Positions 43,848 through 52,562 of a DNA stretch of 64,000 nucleotides are shown one piece after another (within the stretch, counting starts at the first letter, position 1; each line of letters starts with the position of its first letter). The notes beneath the pieces are model-generated. The model ran no database searches. It worked only from the letters and a program-made list of their open reading frames with translations, and was not told where the DNA came from. Position numbers and translations under genes: made by a program. Origin of the DNA: Egicoccus sp. AB-alg2 (GTDB taxonomy: Bacteria; Actinomycetota; Nitriliruptoria; Nitriliruptorales; Nitriliruptoraceae); the NCBI RefSeq assembly GCF_041821065.1, contig NZ_JBGUAX010000008.1:124001-188000 (forward strand). The letters run 5' to 3'.

Positions 43848-46139
43848 ATGGTGGGTGGGCGGGCGGATCGACCGGTGGCGGCGCTCGCCCCCCTGCGTGT
43901 CCCGGTGTACCGCCGCATGTGGTGCAGTATGACCGTCTCGCACCTCGGCACGTACCTCCAACTGACAGCTGCGCCCTGGCTGATGTTGCAGATGACCGGG
44001 TCGCCACTGTTGGTGAGCCTCGTGACCACCGCGCTGTTCCTGCCGCGACTGTTCCTCATCGTTCCGAGCGGGGCGCTCGCCGACATCGTGGACCGGCGCA
44101 CCATCCTCATCGTCTGCCACAGCGGCAACGCCCTGATCACGGGCGTGCTGGCGTGGGTCACCGCCATGGACCGGCTCACGCCCACCTCGTTGCTGCTGTT
44201 GATGCTCGCCCTGGGAGTCAGTACGGCCGTTTCCACACCGGCGTACCAGACCTATCTGCCCGACCTCGTCGCGGCGCCCCTGCGAGCCCAGGCCATCACG
44301 ATGAACTCCGCTGCCCACCAGGCGGCGCTCGTCGTCGGGCCGTCGCTGGGCGGCGCCCTGATCGCCGGCGGCATCGCGGAAGCCGCGTTCGCGGCCAACT
44401 CGCTGTCCTTCATGATCCTCGTGGTGGTCCTCGCCACGCTGCGTCCACGGGCGGTGCAGGAGGTCGTACCAGAGGGACGAAGCCGGCCCCGGTCGGTGAC
44501 CGAGGGCTTCCGGTTCGTGCGGGGGCATCGGGGCCTGCAGCGGTTGGTGCTGGTCGCCGCCGTCTTCACGTTGACCTCGGCGACGCTGCAGGCCCTGCTC
44601 CCCAACGTGGTCGCCGACGACCTGGGGCGCGAGGCGCAGGTCTTCGGGCTGCTCTACGCCATCTTCGGCGCCGGTGCGTTGCTGGCCACGGTGACCCGCG
44701 AGCGGGCTGCGATGCGGTTCGGTCGCTTCCTCCTACCGTCCTCGATCGGCACCTTCGCACTCGCGGCGATCCTGTTCGGCAGTGCGGTCAACGTCGTCGT
44801 CGCCGGCGTCAGTCTCGCGTTCGCCGGCGTCACCTGGGTGTGGACGCTGACGACCTTCAAGGCCACGGTGCAGTTGCTCGCGCCCCGCTGGGTTCGGGGG
44901 CGGGTCGTGGCGGTCTATCTCATGGCGGTGGCCATGAAGCCCGTGGGCGCGTTCGTGGGCGGCGCGGTCGCCGAGATGGCCGGCGCCGGGAACGCCGTCA
45001 CGCTCTCGGCCGTCGTGACCCTCGTGCTCGCCTTCGCCACGGCCCGGGCCAGGCTGCCCGTGCTGGGACGTGAAGGCGTCAGCGACCAGGACGTGCCGGC
45101 CCCGGGCGGCTCGGTCCCGGGTACCACGGCAGCCAGGCAATCGACATCGGGAGAAGGAGCAAGGATGGAGGGGAGCACGGACGTCAAGGTCGGGCCCACG
45201 ACGGTGCCGGCGTTCGGATTGGGCTGCATGGGCATGTCCGCGCCCGGTCGCAGCGACGAAGCGTCGACCCGCACGCTGCGGCGCGCCCACGAGGCCGGTG
45301 TACGCATGTTCGACACGGCCGACAAGTACGGAAAGGGACACAACGAGGTGCTGGTCGGCCGGGCGATGGCGGACCTGCGCGACGAGATCTTCCTCGCCAC
45401 GAAGTTCGGGTTCGTCGGTTCGCCGGGAGACGAGCGTCCGGTCGACGGCCGGCCGTCCTACGTGCGGCAGGCTTGTGACCGCAGCCTCGAGCGACTCGGC
45501 GTCGACCACGTCGACCTGCTGTATCTGCACCGCGTCGACCCGCAGGTGCCGATCGAGGAGACCGTCGGCGCCATGGGCGACCTCGTCGCTGCCGGGAAGG
45601 TGCGGGCGATCGGGCTCTCGGAGGTCAGTGTCTCGACACTCGAGCGCGCCCACGGTGTGCACCCGATCGCGGCGATCCAGAGCGAGTACAGCCTCTGGAC
45701 ACGGGACGTCGAACGTGACGTGCTCCCGTACTGCCGCGAGCACGGCATCGCCTTCGTGGCCTACAGCCCACTCGGCATCGGCTTCCTGACCGGCCGGTAT
45801 CGGGACGCCGACGCGCTGCCGGCGGGCAACCGCCTCCGGCGAGGGCCGCGCATGGCGGAGGACAACCTCGCACGCAACCTCGGTGTGCTGGAGCAGTTCG
45901 AGGCGATCGCGGGCGAACTCGGCGTCACGCCCGCCCAGCTGGCGCTGGCCTGGGTCCTCGACCAGCCCGGGACCGTCGCCATCCCCGGCGCGTCGACCGA
46001 GAACCACCTCGAGGAGAACCTGCGCGCCATCGACGTCGACGTCGACGACGCAGTCCGCGAACGGCTCGCCACGTTGTTCGATCCCGTACGCATCGCCGGG
46101 GCGCGCAAGTCCGAGGCCGGACTCGCACTGGTGCGATGA
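43848..46139 (+). CDS. MFS transporter fused in frame to aldo/keto reductase
   Basis: One open frame encodes both an MFS_3 (EntS-like) transporter and an aldo/keto reductase, about 763 residues in all. The transporter half has about eleven helices (for example LFLPRLFLIVPSGALADIVDRR and NALITGVLAWVT). After a 35-residue linker the reductase begins with VPAFGLGCMGMSA. Its tetrad is in MFDTADKYGKG, ATKFGF and LYLHRVD. No stop codon separates them. An ATG at 45165 with a strong ribosome site could also make the reductase alone. ATG at 43848 follows GGAGG; the frame opens earlier, before the operator, which cannot be the start. Confidence 0.72.
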   Translation: MVGGRADRPVAALAPLRVPVYRRMWCSMTVSHLGTYLQLTAAPWLMLQMTGSPLLVSLVTTALFLPRLFLIVPSGALADIVDRRTILIVCHSGNALITGVLAWVTAMDRLTPTSLLLLMLALGVSTAVSTPAYQTYLPDLVAAPLRAQAITMNSAAHQAALVVGPSLGGALIAGGIAEAAFAANSLSFMILVVVLATLRPRAVQEVVPEGRSRPRSVTEGFRFVRGHRGLQRLVLVAAVFTLTSATLQALLPNVVADDLGREAQVFGLLYAIFGAGALLATVTRERAAMRFGRFLLPSSIGTFALAAILFGSAVNVVVAGVSLAFAGVTWVWTLTTFKATVQLLAPRWVRGRVVAVYLMAVAMKPVGAFVGGAVAEMAGAGNAVTLSAVVTLVLAFATARARLPVLGREGVSDQDVPAPGGSVPGTTAARQSTSGEGARMEGSTDVKVGPTTVPAFGLGCMGMSAPGRSDEASTRTLRRAHEAGVRMFDTADKYGKGHNEVLVGRAMADLRDEIFLATKFGFVGSPGDERPVDGRPSYVRQACDRSLERLGVDHVDLLYLHRVDPQVPIEETVGAMGDLVAAGKVRAIGLSEVSVSTLERAHGVHPIAAIQSEYSLWTRDVERDVLPYCREHGIAFVAYSPLGIGFLTGRYRDADALPAGNRLRRGPRMAEDNLARNLGVLEQFEAIAGELGVTPAQLALAWVLDQPGTVAIPGASTENHLEENLRAIDVDVDDAVRERLATLFDPVRIAGARKSEAGLALVR
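45153..45167 (+). other. Internal ribosome site and ATG for the reductase half
   Basis: GAAGGAGCAAGG precedes the ATG at 45165 by a normal spacing. It could give an independent aldo/keto reductase of 324 residues (45165-46139) in addition to, or instead of, the fusion. Confidence 0.5.
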
Positions 46140-46813
46140 CGCGCTGGCGGCGCGTGGACGTCGGCGGGCACGGGCTGCTGCACGCCACGCTGCGTAGCCG
46201 TCCGGGCTCGCGTGGTCCGCGGGCCGCGGAAGCCCTCATCGGTGTCCTGGAGGCGGCCCTGGCGGAGGGAGGTCTGGCGCCGTCTGCCGTCGTACGGACG
46301 CGCCTACGCGCGCGCACGACGGCAGAGCGCGACGCGGCCAGTGCCGTGCGGGCTCGACGGCTCACGGGACCGAAGCGGGCGGCCAGCTCCAGCTACGTCG
46401 CCCCTGCCTCCCTGCCGCGCGACACGGCGGTCGCGCTGGACGTGGTCGCCGTCGCCGGCAGTGTGTGCAAGCACATCGAGGAGTACGAGCCTGTCCGGAC
46501 GCCGGCCCGCTACGTCGCGGTCGACGGCGTGCTGGCGTTTTCCGGCATCACCAGCGTCGCGTCGACGCTGCGGGCACAGGTCGACGAGATCCTCGCGCAG
46601 GCGACCGAGACGCTGCGGCACGCGACGGTGGACACCCGCCACCTGCTGGACGTCCGGTGGTACCTGGGCGAGCAGGATCCCGTGGCCGAGCTGCTCCATG
46701 CGCTGTCGCCGTGGCTGACGGGACCGGGGCAGCCGCAGGTCCATCGTGTGACGGGCTTCTCGGCCGCGGCGAAGCGCGTCGAGCTCGAACTGACAGCTTT
46801 CCGAATCGGATGA
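46136..46813 (+). CDS. RidA/YjgF-like tandem-domain protein
   Basis: A 225-residue protein whose start overlaps the reductase stop by ATGA. Two RidA-like halves are visible: about 1-110 (with VVRTRLRARTTAERDAAS) and about 120-225 (RYVAVDGVLAFSGITSV ... VRWYLGEQDPVAELLHAL). RidA proteins deaminate reactive enamines/imines, and relatives occur as subunits of catabolic enzymes. The catalytic Arg of RidA is not clearly identifiable, so a non-enzymatic or divergent role is possible. Confidence 0.55.
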   Translation: MTRWRRVDVGGHGLLHATLRSRPGSRGPRAAEALIGVLEAALAEGGLAPSAVVRTRLRARTTAERDAASAVRARRLTGPKRAASSSYVAPASLPRDTAVALDVVAVAGSVCKHIEEYEPVRTPARYVAVDGVLAFSGITSVASTLRAQVDEILAQATETLRHATVDTRHLLDVRWYLGEQDPVAELLHALSPWLTGPGQPQVHRVTGFSAAAKRVELELTAFRIG

Positions 46814-46824
46814 TTTTCGTTAAA

Positions 46825-46837
46825 ATGGTTAGTCCAT
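46825..46837. promoter_or_regulatory. FadR-type site upstream of the aldehyde dehydrogenase
   Basis: ATGGTTAGTCCAT is a perfect inverted repeat and shares the core GGTTAGTCC with the site at 43743. It follows an A+T-rich run (TTTTCGTTAAA) that may be a promoter element. Confidence 0.6.
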
Positions 46838-46862
46838 AGAGGTGCCGGTAACAGGAGCGGAC

Positions 46863-48320
46863 ATGGTCGACACGCTGGTCGAAACGGACGTGCAACGGAT
46901 GCTCATCGGCGGTGCGTGGGTCGACGCCGCCTCCGGCGAGGTGATCGATTCGGAGAACCCCGCGACCCACGAGATCGTGGGTCGTTTCCCCGCCGCCGAC
47001 GCGGACGACGTGGATCGGGCGGTGGACGCGGCAGCCGCGGCGCAACCCGAGTGGGCGGCGATGCCCTGGACAGAGCGGGGCCGCCTCCTGCGGACGTTGG
47101 CCGACCGGATCCGAGACCGGGCCCGCGAGTTCGCGCTCCTCGACGTCGCCGAGGCCGGGCTCCCGCTGAAGGGCATGCTCAACGACGCGCTCGGGGCCGC
47201 CAAGGAGCTCGAGTACTTCGCCGGTCTCGGGGGTGAACTCAAGGGCAGCACCATCCCGAGCGATCCCGAGGCGGTCTCCTACACCTTGCGACAGCCCTAC
47301 GGCGTCGTCGGCCGTATCGTGCCGTTCAACCACCCGTTCAAGTTCGCCGTCGGCAAGACCGCCGCGCCGCTGCTCGCGGGCAACGCGGTCCTGCTCAAGC
47401 CGCCGGAGACCGCGTCCTTGTCGGCGCTGGCGTTCGGTCGCCTGGCCGAGGACCTGTTGCCGCCGGGTGTCCTCAACATCGTGACCGGTCACGGTGCGAT
47501 CGCCGGTGCAGCCATCGCCGGGCACCCCCGGATCCCGAGGGTCGCCTTCACCGGCAGCGTCCCGGCCGGGCGCGCCGTCATGGCCGCCGGCGCCGAGCAC
47601 ATCAAGCACGTCAGCCTCGAGCTCGGGGGCAAGAACCCGCTGGTGATCTGTCCCGACGCCGACCTGCCCCGTGCGGCGCAGGCGGCCGTCAAGGGCATGA
47701 ACCTGCCGCGCACCATGGGCCAGTCGTGCCAGTCCAACTCCCGCATCTTCGTGCACGACTCGGTCGCGGATCGCTTCCTGGAACTGTTGGTCCAGGAGAT
47801 CGCCGCGCTCCGCATCGGCGATCCCACCGACGAGGAGACCGACATCGGACCGGTCGCCTACCGTGGCCACTACGAGCGCATCCTCGAACACATCGCCGCG
47901 GCGAAGGAGGACGGCGCCAGGCTGCTCACGGGTGGCGGTCGCCCCGACGATCAGGCCGAGGGGTACTTCGTGGCCCCGACCGTGTTCGACCACGTGACCA
48001 TGGACATGCGGATTGCCCGCAACGAGGTGTTCGGGCCGGTCATCGCCGTACTGCGTTGGAGCGACGAGGACGAGCTGCTCGAGCAGGCGAATGCGGTGGA
48101 CTTCGGCCTGACGGCGAAGATCTGGACGAAGGACCTCAACGTCGCTCAGCGCTTCGCGACCCGGGTCGAGGCCGGCATCGTGTGGATCAACGACCACGGC
48201 GCCAAGCCGCCCGGTATCCCCTTCGGCGGCTTCAAGTACAGCGGCATCGGCAAGGAAGGCTCGCTCGAGGAGTTGATCAGCTACACGCGCGAGAAGAGCA
48301 TCGTGCAACGGATGATGTGA
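46863..48320 (+). CDS. NAD(P)+-dependent aldehyde dehydrogenase
   Basis: A 485-residue ALDH of normal length. The catalytic residues are Asn156 (PFNHPFK), Lys179, Glu253 (LELGGKNP) and Cys289 (GQSCQ). The ATG has AGGAGCGGAC ahead of it. It should oxidise an aldehyde intermediate of the island's pathway, possibly one made by the adjacent reductase or the oxygenase. The exact substrate is unknown. A hairpin follows its stop. Confidence 0.9.
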   Translation: MVDTLVETDVQRMLIGGAWVDAASGEVIDSENPATHEIVGRFPAADADDVDRAVDAAAAAQPEWAAMPWTERGRLLRTLADRIRDRAREFALLDVAEAGLPLKGMLNDALGAAKELEYFAGLGGELKGSTIPSDPEAVSYTLRQPYGVVGRIVPFNHPFKFAVGKTAAPLLAGNAVLLKPPETASLSALAFGRLAEDLLPPGVLNIVTGHGAIAGAAIAGHPRIPRVAFTGSVPAGRAVMAAGAEHIKHVSLELGGKNPLVICPDADLPRAAQAAVKGMNLPRTMGQSCQSNSRIFVHDSVADRFLELLVQEIAALRIGDPTDEETDIGPVAYRGHYERILEHIAAAKEDGARLLTGGGRPDDQAEGYFVAPTVFDHVTMDMRIARNEVFGPVIAVLRWSDEDELLEQANAVDFGLTAKIWTKDLNVAQRFATRVEAGIVWINDHGAKPPGIPFGGFKYSGIGKEGSLEELISYTREKSIVQRMM

Positions 48321-48335
48321 GCACTCCTGCGAGTC

Positions 48336-48374
48336 GAGACGGCGGGCGGCCCATCCGGGCTCGCCCGCCGTCTC
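48336..48374. terminator. Hairpin terminator between convergent genes
   Basis: GAGACGGCGGGC pairs with GCCCGCCGTCTC (12 bp) around a 15-base loop, between the aldehyde dehydrogenase and the first EutA-like gene. It ends in GTCTT on the plus strand. Confidence 0.7.
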
Positions 48375-48390
48375 GTCTTCGGGCGTCTCG

Positions 48391-49974
48391 TCACCCGTCT
48401 CGACCGGCGTCGTGGTCCCCGTCCACGTTCGCGCCGTCGCTGAACAGCAGTGACTTGATGGTGACGGGCACGGTGTTCGAAGGGAACCGCAGCGTGCCGA
48501 GGTCGACGAAGTCGAAGTCCCACAACCGAACGCCGTCGATGCAGAGCACGTCGCTCTTCACCTCGAGCTCCTCACGGAGCAGGCGGCCCACCGAGCGGGC
48601 GACGTCCGCGTCCAGGACGAGCACGAGGGGCCGGTCCGCCTCGATGGCGGGGCGCATGGCATCGGCGACGCCCCGGGCAAAGGCATGGAGACGCGGATAA
48701 CTCGGCAGTCCGCTCCAGCCCAGCGCCAGTGCCACGTCGTCATGGGCGGGATCGAGGTCGAATGCTTCGAGGCGCTGTGCGACCGCGACCGCTACTGCTT
48801 GCGGATCGATGTCGTCGCCGAGGCTCAGGTCGGGTCGGACGACCTGCAGGTTCCGCCGGGGCAGCAGCCGGTCGGGATCGCTGATGTAGCCCGTACTCCC
48901 GCTCAACTGGATCGAATACTCGGAGGCACCGAGCGCCGTCGCCCGGATGCACTCACCCGGCGGCAGGACCGGGAAGGGGAACGATCCGTCCTCGATCCGC
49001 TCGCGCAGGCGTCCACCGAGCGCAGGACCGAGGTCGCCGAAGTCGCGGGACTCGCGGCCGTAGACGTACTCCCCGACGCCGCCCGAGAACATGACGCCGT
49101 CGATCGCCGTCCTGGCGGGCAATGGGCCTGCCAGGACGCGCAGACCGTGACCTTCGCGGTCGACGAGGAGGTCGACGAGCGCATCGGCCATCGCGGCCCC
49201 GACGCGGGAGCGCTGGTCCTCGGTCGCGGTGTCCCCCGGTTCCCAACTCAGCCCGGCGCGGCAGGCGTGCGCCCGGCCGGACGGCTCGAGGCGACGGATG
49301 ATCGCGTCGTCGTCGACGGCGACGAGCCGACCGCCGACGTCCACGGCGGCGGTCTCGAGCACCTGGCCGCGCTCGACCAACCCCAGCTTGGTGGTCCCGC
49401 CGCCGATGTCGATGTTGAGGATGCGGGAGGACTGCTCGTACGAGCGCTGGGCCGCGCCGGATCCGTACGCCGCCAGCATCGCCTCCATCTTGTGGCCAGC
49501 CGTTGCGCAGACCAGTTCGCCGCCCTGCTCGGACAGGACCTGCGTGATCCGCGCGGCGTTGCGCCGTCGCAGTGCCTCGCCCGTCAGGATGACGACGCCC
49601 GTGTCGATGCGTGCCGGGTCCGCCTTCGCGGCGGCATATGCGGCGTCGATCATGCGTCCCAGCGCTTCGGCATCGATCTGGTCGTCCGGGCGGTAGGGCG
49701 TCAACTCGACCGGTGACCGGTACCAGGTGTCGCGGCGCACGACGATGAATCGGCTGCTCAGCTCCTCGCCGATGCGGCGCAGCAGCAGGTTGGAGAAGAT
49801 GACCTGCGTCCCCGACGAGCCGACGTCGATGCCCACGCTGGTGAGCTCGACGTTGTCTTGCTGCCAGATCGGGTTGTCCTCGATCGGCAGGACGACCTCA
49901 TGATCGTGGACGTGGTCGTGGTCCGGCGTGACGTTCGTGTAGACGAAGGAAGGGCCGTCGGCTGCGCTGCTCAT
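48391..49974 (-). CDS. EutA-like ATPase 1 (reactivase family), paired with a bicupin
   Basis: A 527-residue actin-like ATPase. The phosphate-1 motif is SVGIDVGSSGTQVIF with Asp50, and the phosphate-2 motif is LNIDIGGGTTKLGL near 187-199. Further EutA signatures are the TGVVILTGEA and MFSGGVGEYV segments. EutA reactivates the B12-dependent ethanolamine ammonia-lyase. No EutB or EutC is in this window. Instead a bicupin gene (50059-51186) is 84 bases upstream on the same strand. An extra N-terminal 40 residues include DHDHVHDHE, a possible metal site absent from E. coli EutA. Confidence 0.78.
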   Translation of the reverse strand: MSSAADGPSFVYTNVTPDHDHVHDHEVVLPIEDNPIWQQDNVELTSVGIDVGSSGTQVIFSNLLLRRIGEELSSRFIVVRRDTWYRSPVELTPYRPDDQIDAEALGRMIDAAYAAAKADPARIDTGVVILTGEALRRRNAARITQVLSEQGGELVCATAGHKMEAMLAAYGSGAAQRSYEQSSRILNIDIGGGTTKLGLVERGQVLETAAVDVGGRLVAVDDDAIIRRLEPSGRAHACRAGLSWEPGDTATEDQRSRVGAAMADALVDLLVDREGHGLRVLAGPLPARTAIDGVMFSGGVGEYVYGRESRDFGDLGPALGGRLRERIEDGSFPFPVLPPGECIRATALGASEYSIQLSGSTGYISDPDRLLPRRNLQVVRPDLSLGDDIDPQAVAVAVAQRLEAFDLDPAHDDVALALGWSGLPSYPRLHAFARGVADAMRPAIEADRPLVLVLDADVARSVGRLLREELEVKSDVLCIDGVRLWDFDFVDLGTLRFPSNTVPVTIKSLLFSDGANVDGDHDAGRDG

Positions 49975-50014
49975 GCGTCGTCCTCACTCACGGCGCGTCG
50001 AGGTCCCGACGCGC

Positions 50015-50042
50015 GTGGCCCGGCCCCTGCGGGCCGGGCCAC
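50015..50042. terminator. GC-rich hairpin between cupin 1 and EutA-like 1
   Basis: GTGGCCCGGCCC pairs with GGGCCGGGCCAC (12 bp, four-base loop). No T-run follows on the minus strand, so it may attenuate rather than end transcription between the two genes. Confidence 0.5.
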
Positions 50043-50058
50043 CGTTCGGGCGGAGCCG

Positions 50059-51186
50059 TCAGGCGTCCGCGTCGGCCTTGGGCGGCAGATCCGCGAGCTC
50101 CGCCTCGTAGAACTGCTCCATCTGCGGTTCGAGACCGTGCTCGGCGAGGGCCTTGGCGAAGGTCTCGCGGACGAGCGCCGACTCGTCGGCGTAGTCGATC
50201 TGGTCGCCACCGATGCGCTGGCTGATCCACGCCTTCGGAACGCCCTGCGCGTTTCGCACCGACACGACCTCGTGCTTGAAGGCGAGGTAGCGGGCGGGTT
50301 CGGTCCCGGCGTTGAAGTGCTGGTGGAACCACATGTTCGGAGGCACGATGAGGCTGCCTGGCCCCCAGTCGTAGCGCTTCGGCTCTTCCCCCTCGGGCCA
50401 CATCAGGCTGTAACCCTGACCGGACAGGATGATCACGTGCGCGCCCGGCCCGTGCCGGTGGGCCTTCTTGTAGGTCGCGGTAGGGAACTGCGAGATGTGG
50501 CTGTTCATCGAACCCTTGGCCATCGAGAACCGGATGTGGCCACCGCCGGCGCCGCGTTCCTTGGCCTCGATCAGGGGCAGGGTCACCGTGTCGGCCACGA
50601 AGTTGGTGTCGAGGAGCAACCCCTTCTGCTCGCCCTTGGGCGCGAAGTAGTCGGGGTCGCCGTCGAAGCGGTTCAGGAAGTCGTGTGCGGTTCCGAACAC
50701 GAAGTCCACGTCGTCGTAGAGGTTCAGCACCGGTGGGAGGTTGGTCGAGGACACGAAACGGGCTGTCTTCTGGCCCGAGGCGTTGAAGTGCTGGTGATGG
50801 GTGTTCAGCGGGATCGCGAACATCGAGCCGGCCTGCCACTCGAAGGTGACCTCGGCGCCAGCGTCGTTCCAGACCTTGGTCGAACCCTGCCCGTCGAGGA
50901 TCAGGATCATTTCCTCGAACAACTGCCGCTGGGGGGCGAGGCTGGCCCCGGCCGGGATCTCGCACACGTAGCAGTCGTTGGAGGTCCGCGACGCCTCGTG
51001 GTTGATGTAGACGCCGCGCCCGCCGCGGCGTTCCCACGGCTTGAGTTCGACGGTGCGCAGGTCGGGGACGTAGTGGGCAGCGATGATGTCCAACCCCTCT
51101 GCGGCCACCCACCTGGTGTAAGGCGTCTCCTTCTCGGTGGCGAACTTCCTCGCCATCTTGTCGTCGACCAGTGCGTCCTTGGCCAT
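50059..51186 (-). CDS. Bicupin protein 1 (gentisate dioxygenase-like fold)
   Basis: A 375-residue protein with two cupin domains. N-terminal domain: LFEEMILILDGQGSTKVW and AIPLNTHHQHFN. C-terminal domain: KKAHRHGPGAHVIILSGQG and PPNMWFHQHFN, which has three His in a metal-site arrangement. The fold and length match gentisate 1,2-dioxygenase-like and related bicupins, but I do not know the reaction. ATG follows GAGGAGC. It is divergent from the FMN-oxidase/cupin 2 operon and paired with EutA-like 1. Confidence 0.75.
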   Translation of the reverse strand: MAKDALVDDKMARKFATEKETPYTRWVAAEGLDIIAAHYVPDLRTVELKPWERRGGRGVYINHEASRTSNDCYVCEIPAGASLAPQRQLFEEMILILDGQGSTKVWNDAGAEVTFEWQAGSMFAIPLNTHHQHFNASGQKTARFVSSTNLPPVLNLYDDVDFVFGTAHDFLNRFDGDPDYFAPKGEQKGLLLDTNFVADTVTLPLIEAKERGAGGGHIRFSMAKGSMNSHISQFPTATYKKAHRHGPGAHVIILSGQGYSLMWPEGEEPKRYDWGPGSLIVPPNMWFHQHFNAGTEPARYLAFKHEVVSVRNAQGVPKAWISQRIGGDQIDYADESALVRETFAKALAEHGLEPQMEQFYEAELADLPPKADADA

Positions 51187-51294
51187 CGGGTGCTCCTCGG
51201 GGGTCACTGCTCGAGGTTCGTCTCGAACGATCGTCGATGGAGGCGCGCCGCCGGGTGCGGCGCGGATTCGGTCCCAGGATACCAGGGAAAGGCT

Positions 51295-51310
51295 AATAGG
51301 TCTAACCATT
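51295..51310. promoter_or_regulatory. FadR-type operator near cupin 1
   Basis: AATAGGTCTAACCATT contains GGT-CTA-ACC in a nearly perfect inverted repeat in the divergent region. Confidence 0.6.
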
Positions 51311-51362
51311 CACGTTCCATGGTCACGCATTGACGCTTCGCGCGCTGCTGCGGCATACTGGC

Positions 51363-51380
51363 CTAAGTTCATACCTTTAG
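51363..51380. promoter_or_regulatory. FadR-type operator near the FMN-oxidase gene
   Basis: CTAAGTTCATACCTTTAG has the same outer arms as the tctB site (CTAAG ... TTTAG) around GTT-CAT-ACC, 54 bases ahead of the oxidase start. Confidence 0.5.
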
Positions 51381-51433
51381 CCCAAGCGTGACGGTTCGCT
51401 CATGCCAGGGTGGGGTCGAGCGTGGGAGCGCGC

Positions 51434-52507
51434 ATGGACCTGCCAGCCGGGGCACCGACTGCCGACGAGTTGTGGGATGCCGGCCTGGGGCGGCTGTCCG
51501 CCGAGGTACGCGACCACCTCCTCGGTGGCGCGAGCGACGGCTGCGGCCCCGCGCGCAACCGGGCCGCTCTCGAGCAGGTCCTGTTCGTCCCCAAGGTCGT
51601 CGGTGGGGCCCGACCGCCGGACCTCGGCACGACGTTCCTGGGGCGTCGGATCTCCGCACCCTTCGGCACGGCGCCGATCGGGTCGGTGGATCTCGCGACG
51701 CCGCAGGCTGCCCGGGCCATCGTCGAGGTCCTCGCACGACGGGGGCTGGCGGGCTTCGTGGGACTGCTCGCGCTGGAGGACCTGCGCACGATGGCGCCGC
51801 TGCCCGAGTCGGCGGTCATGCTGCAGCTGTATCTGCGTGGCGACGACGGCTGGTTGCATGAGACCGTCAAGCTGTCCGAGGACAAGGGTTTTCACGGGTT
51901 CTGCGTCACGGTCGACAGCCGGGAGAAGGCCTACCGTCCCCGCGACCGGCGCAACCGCTACGTCAAGCGCGACAACCTCGGCAAGCCACCGAACCTGCCG
52001 GACGACCCCCTCGCCTACGACCACCAGCGTGCAGTCGACTGGCAGCGCTTGGAGCGGCTGCGCGCGATGACCGACCGTCCGCTCGTGTTGAAGGGGCTGC
52101 TGCACACCGCCGAGGCCCGTCGGGCCGTGGAGGTCGGCTTCGACGGCGTCTATGTGTCGAACCACGGCGGTCGCAACGTCGGGCACACGATCGCTACGGC
52201 CGAGGCACTCGCAGAGATCGCCCAGGTCGTCCCCGAGGAGTGCGCCGTGGTGGTCGACGGCGGGTTCCGCGACGCCGAGGACGTGCTCAAGGCCCGCTGC
52301 CTGGGGGCGGATCTCGTCACCTTCGGGCGGTCGCACTTCCTGGCGCTCGCCGCGGGCGGGGCGGCCGGACTCGAAGCGCTCTTCGAAGCGCTCGACGAGC
52401 AGATGCGCCTGACCATGCGACTGTTGGGCGTGGAGTCGCTCGCGGAACTGACACCCGATCTCGTGCGCATCGGCCCGCCGTGGCAGACCGTCCACGCCCA
52501 CCACTGA
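51434..52507 (+). CDS. FMN-dependent 2-hydroxy-acid oxidase/dehydrogenase (LldD/glycolate oxidase family)
   Basis: A 357-residue (beta/alpha)8 FMN enzyme. FMN-binding: APFGTAPIG near the start of the barrel. Catalytic His in YVSNHGGRNVGH, with a Lys in LVLKGLLHTAEA and Asp in VVDGGFRDAEDV. The family oxidises L-2-hydroxy acids to 2-oxo acids. The usual DHGGRQLD tail reads NVGH here, so substrate choice may differ. The ATG at 51434 follows GGGAG; the frame is open to 51410. It leads the cupin 2 / EutA-like 2 operon. Confidence 0.85.
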   Translation: MDLPAGAPTADELWDAGLGRLSAEVRDHLLGGASDGCGPARNRAALEQVLFVPKVVGGARPPDLGTTFLGRRISAPFGTAPIGSVDLATPQAARAIVEVLARRGLAGFVGLLALEDLRTMAPLPESAVMLQLYLRGDDGWLHETVKLSEDKGFHGFCVTVDSREKAYRPRDRRNRYVKRDNLGKPPNLPDDPLAYDHQRAVDWQRLERLRAMTDRPLVLKGLLHTAEARRAVEVGFDGVYVSNHGGRNVGHTIATAEALAEIAQVVPEECAVVVDGGFRDAEDVLKARCLGADLVTFGRSHFLALAAGGAAGLEALFEALDEQMRLTMRLLGVESLAELTPDLVRIGPPWQTVHAHH

Positions 52508-52562
52508 GCACCGAGCAGTCGCGGACCGGACACGTTCGGCCGTCCGCGGCGAGGAGGAACAC

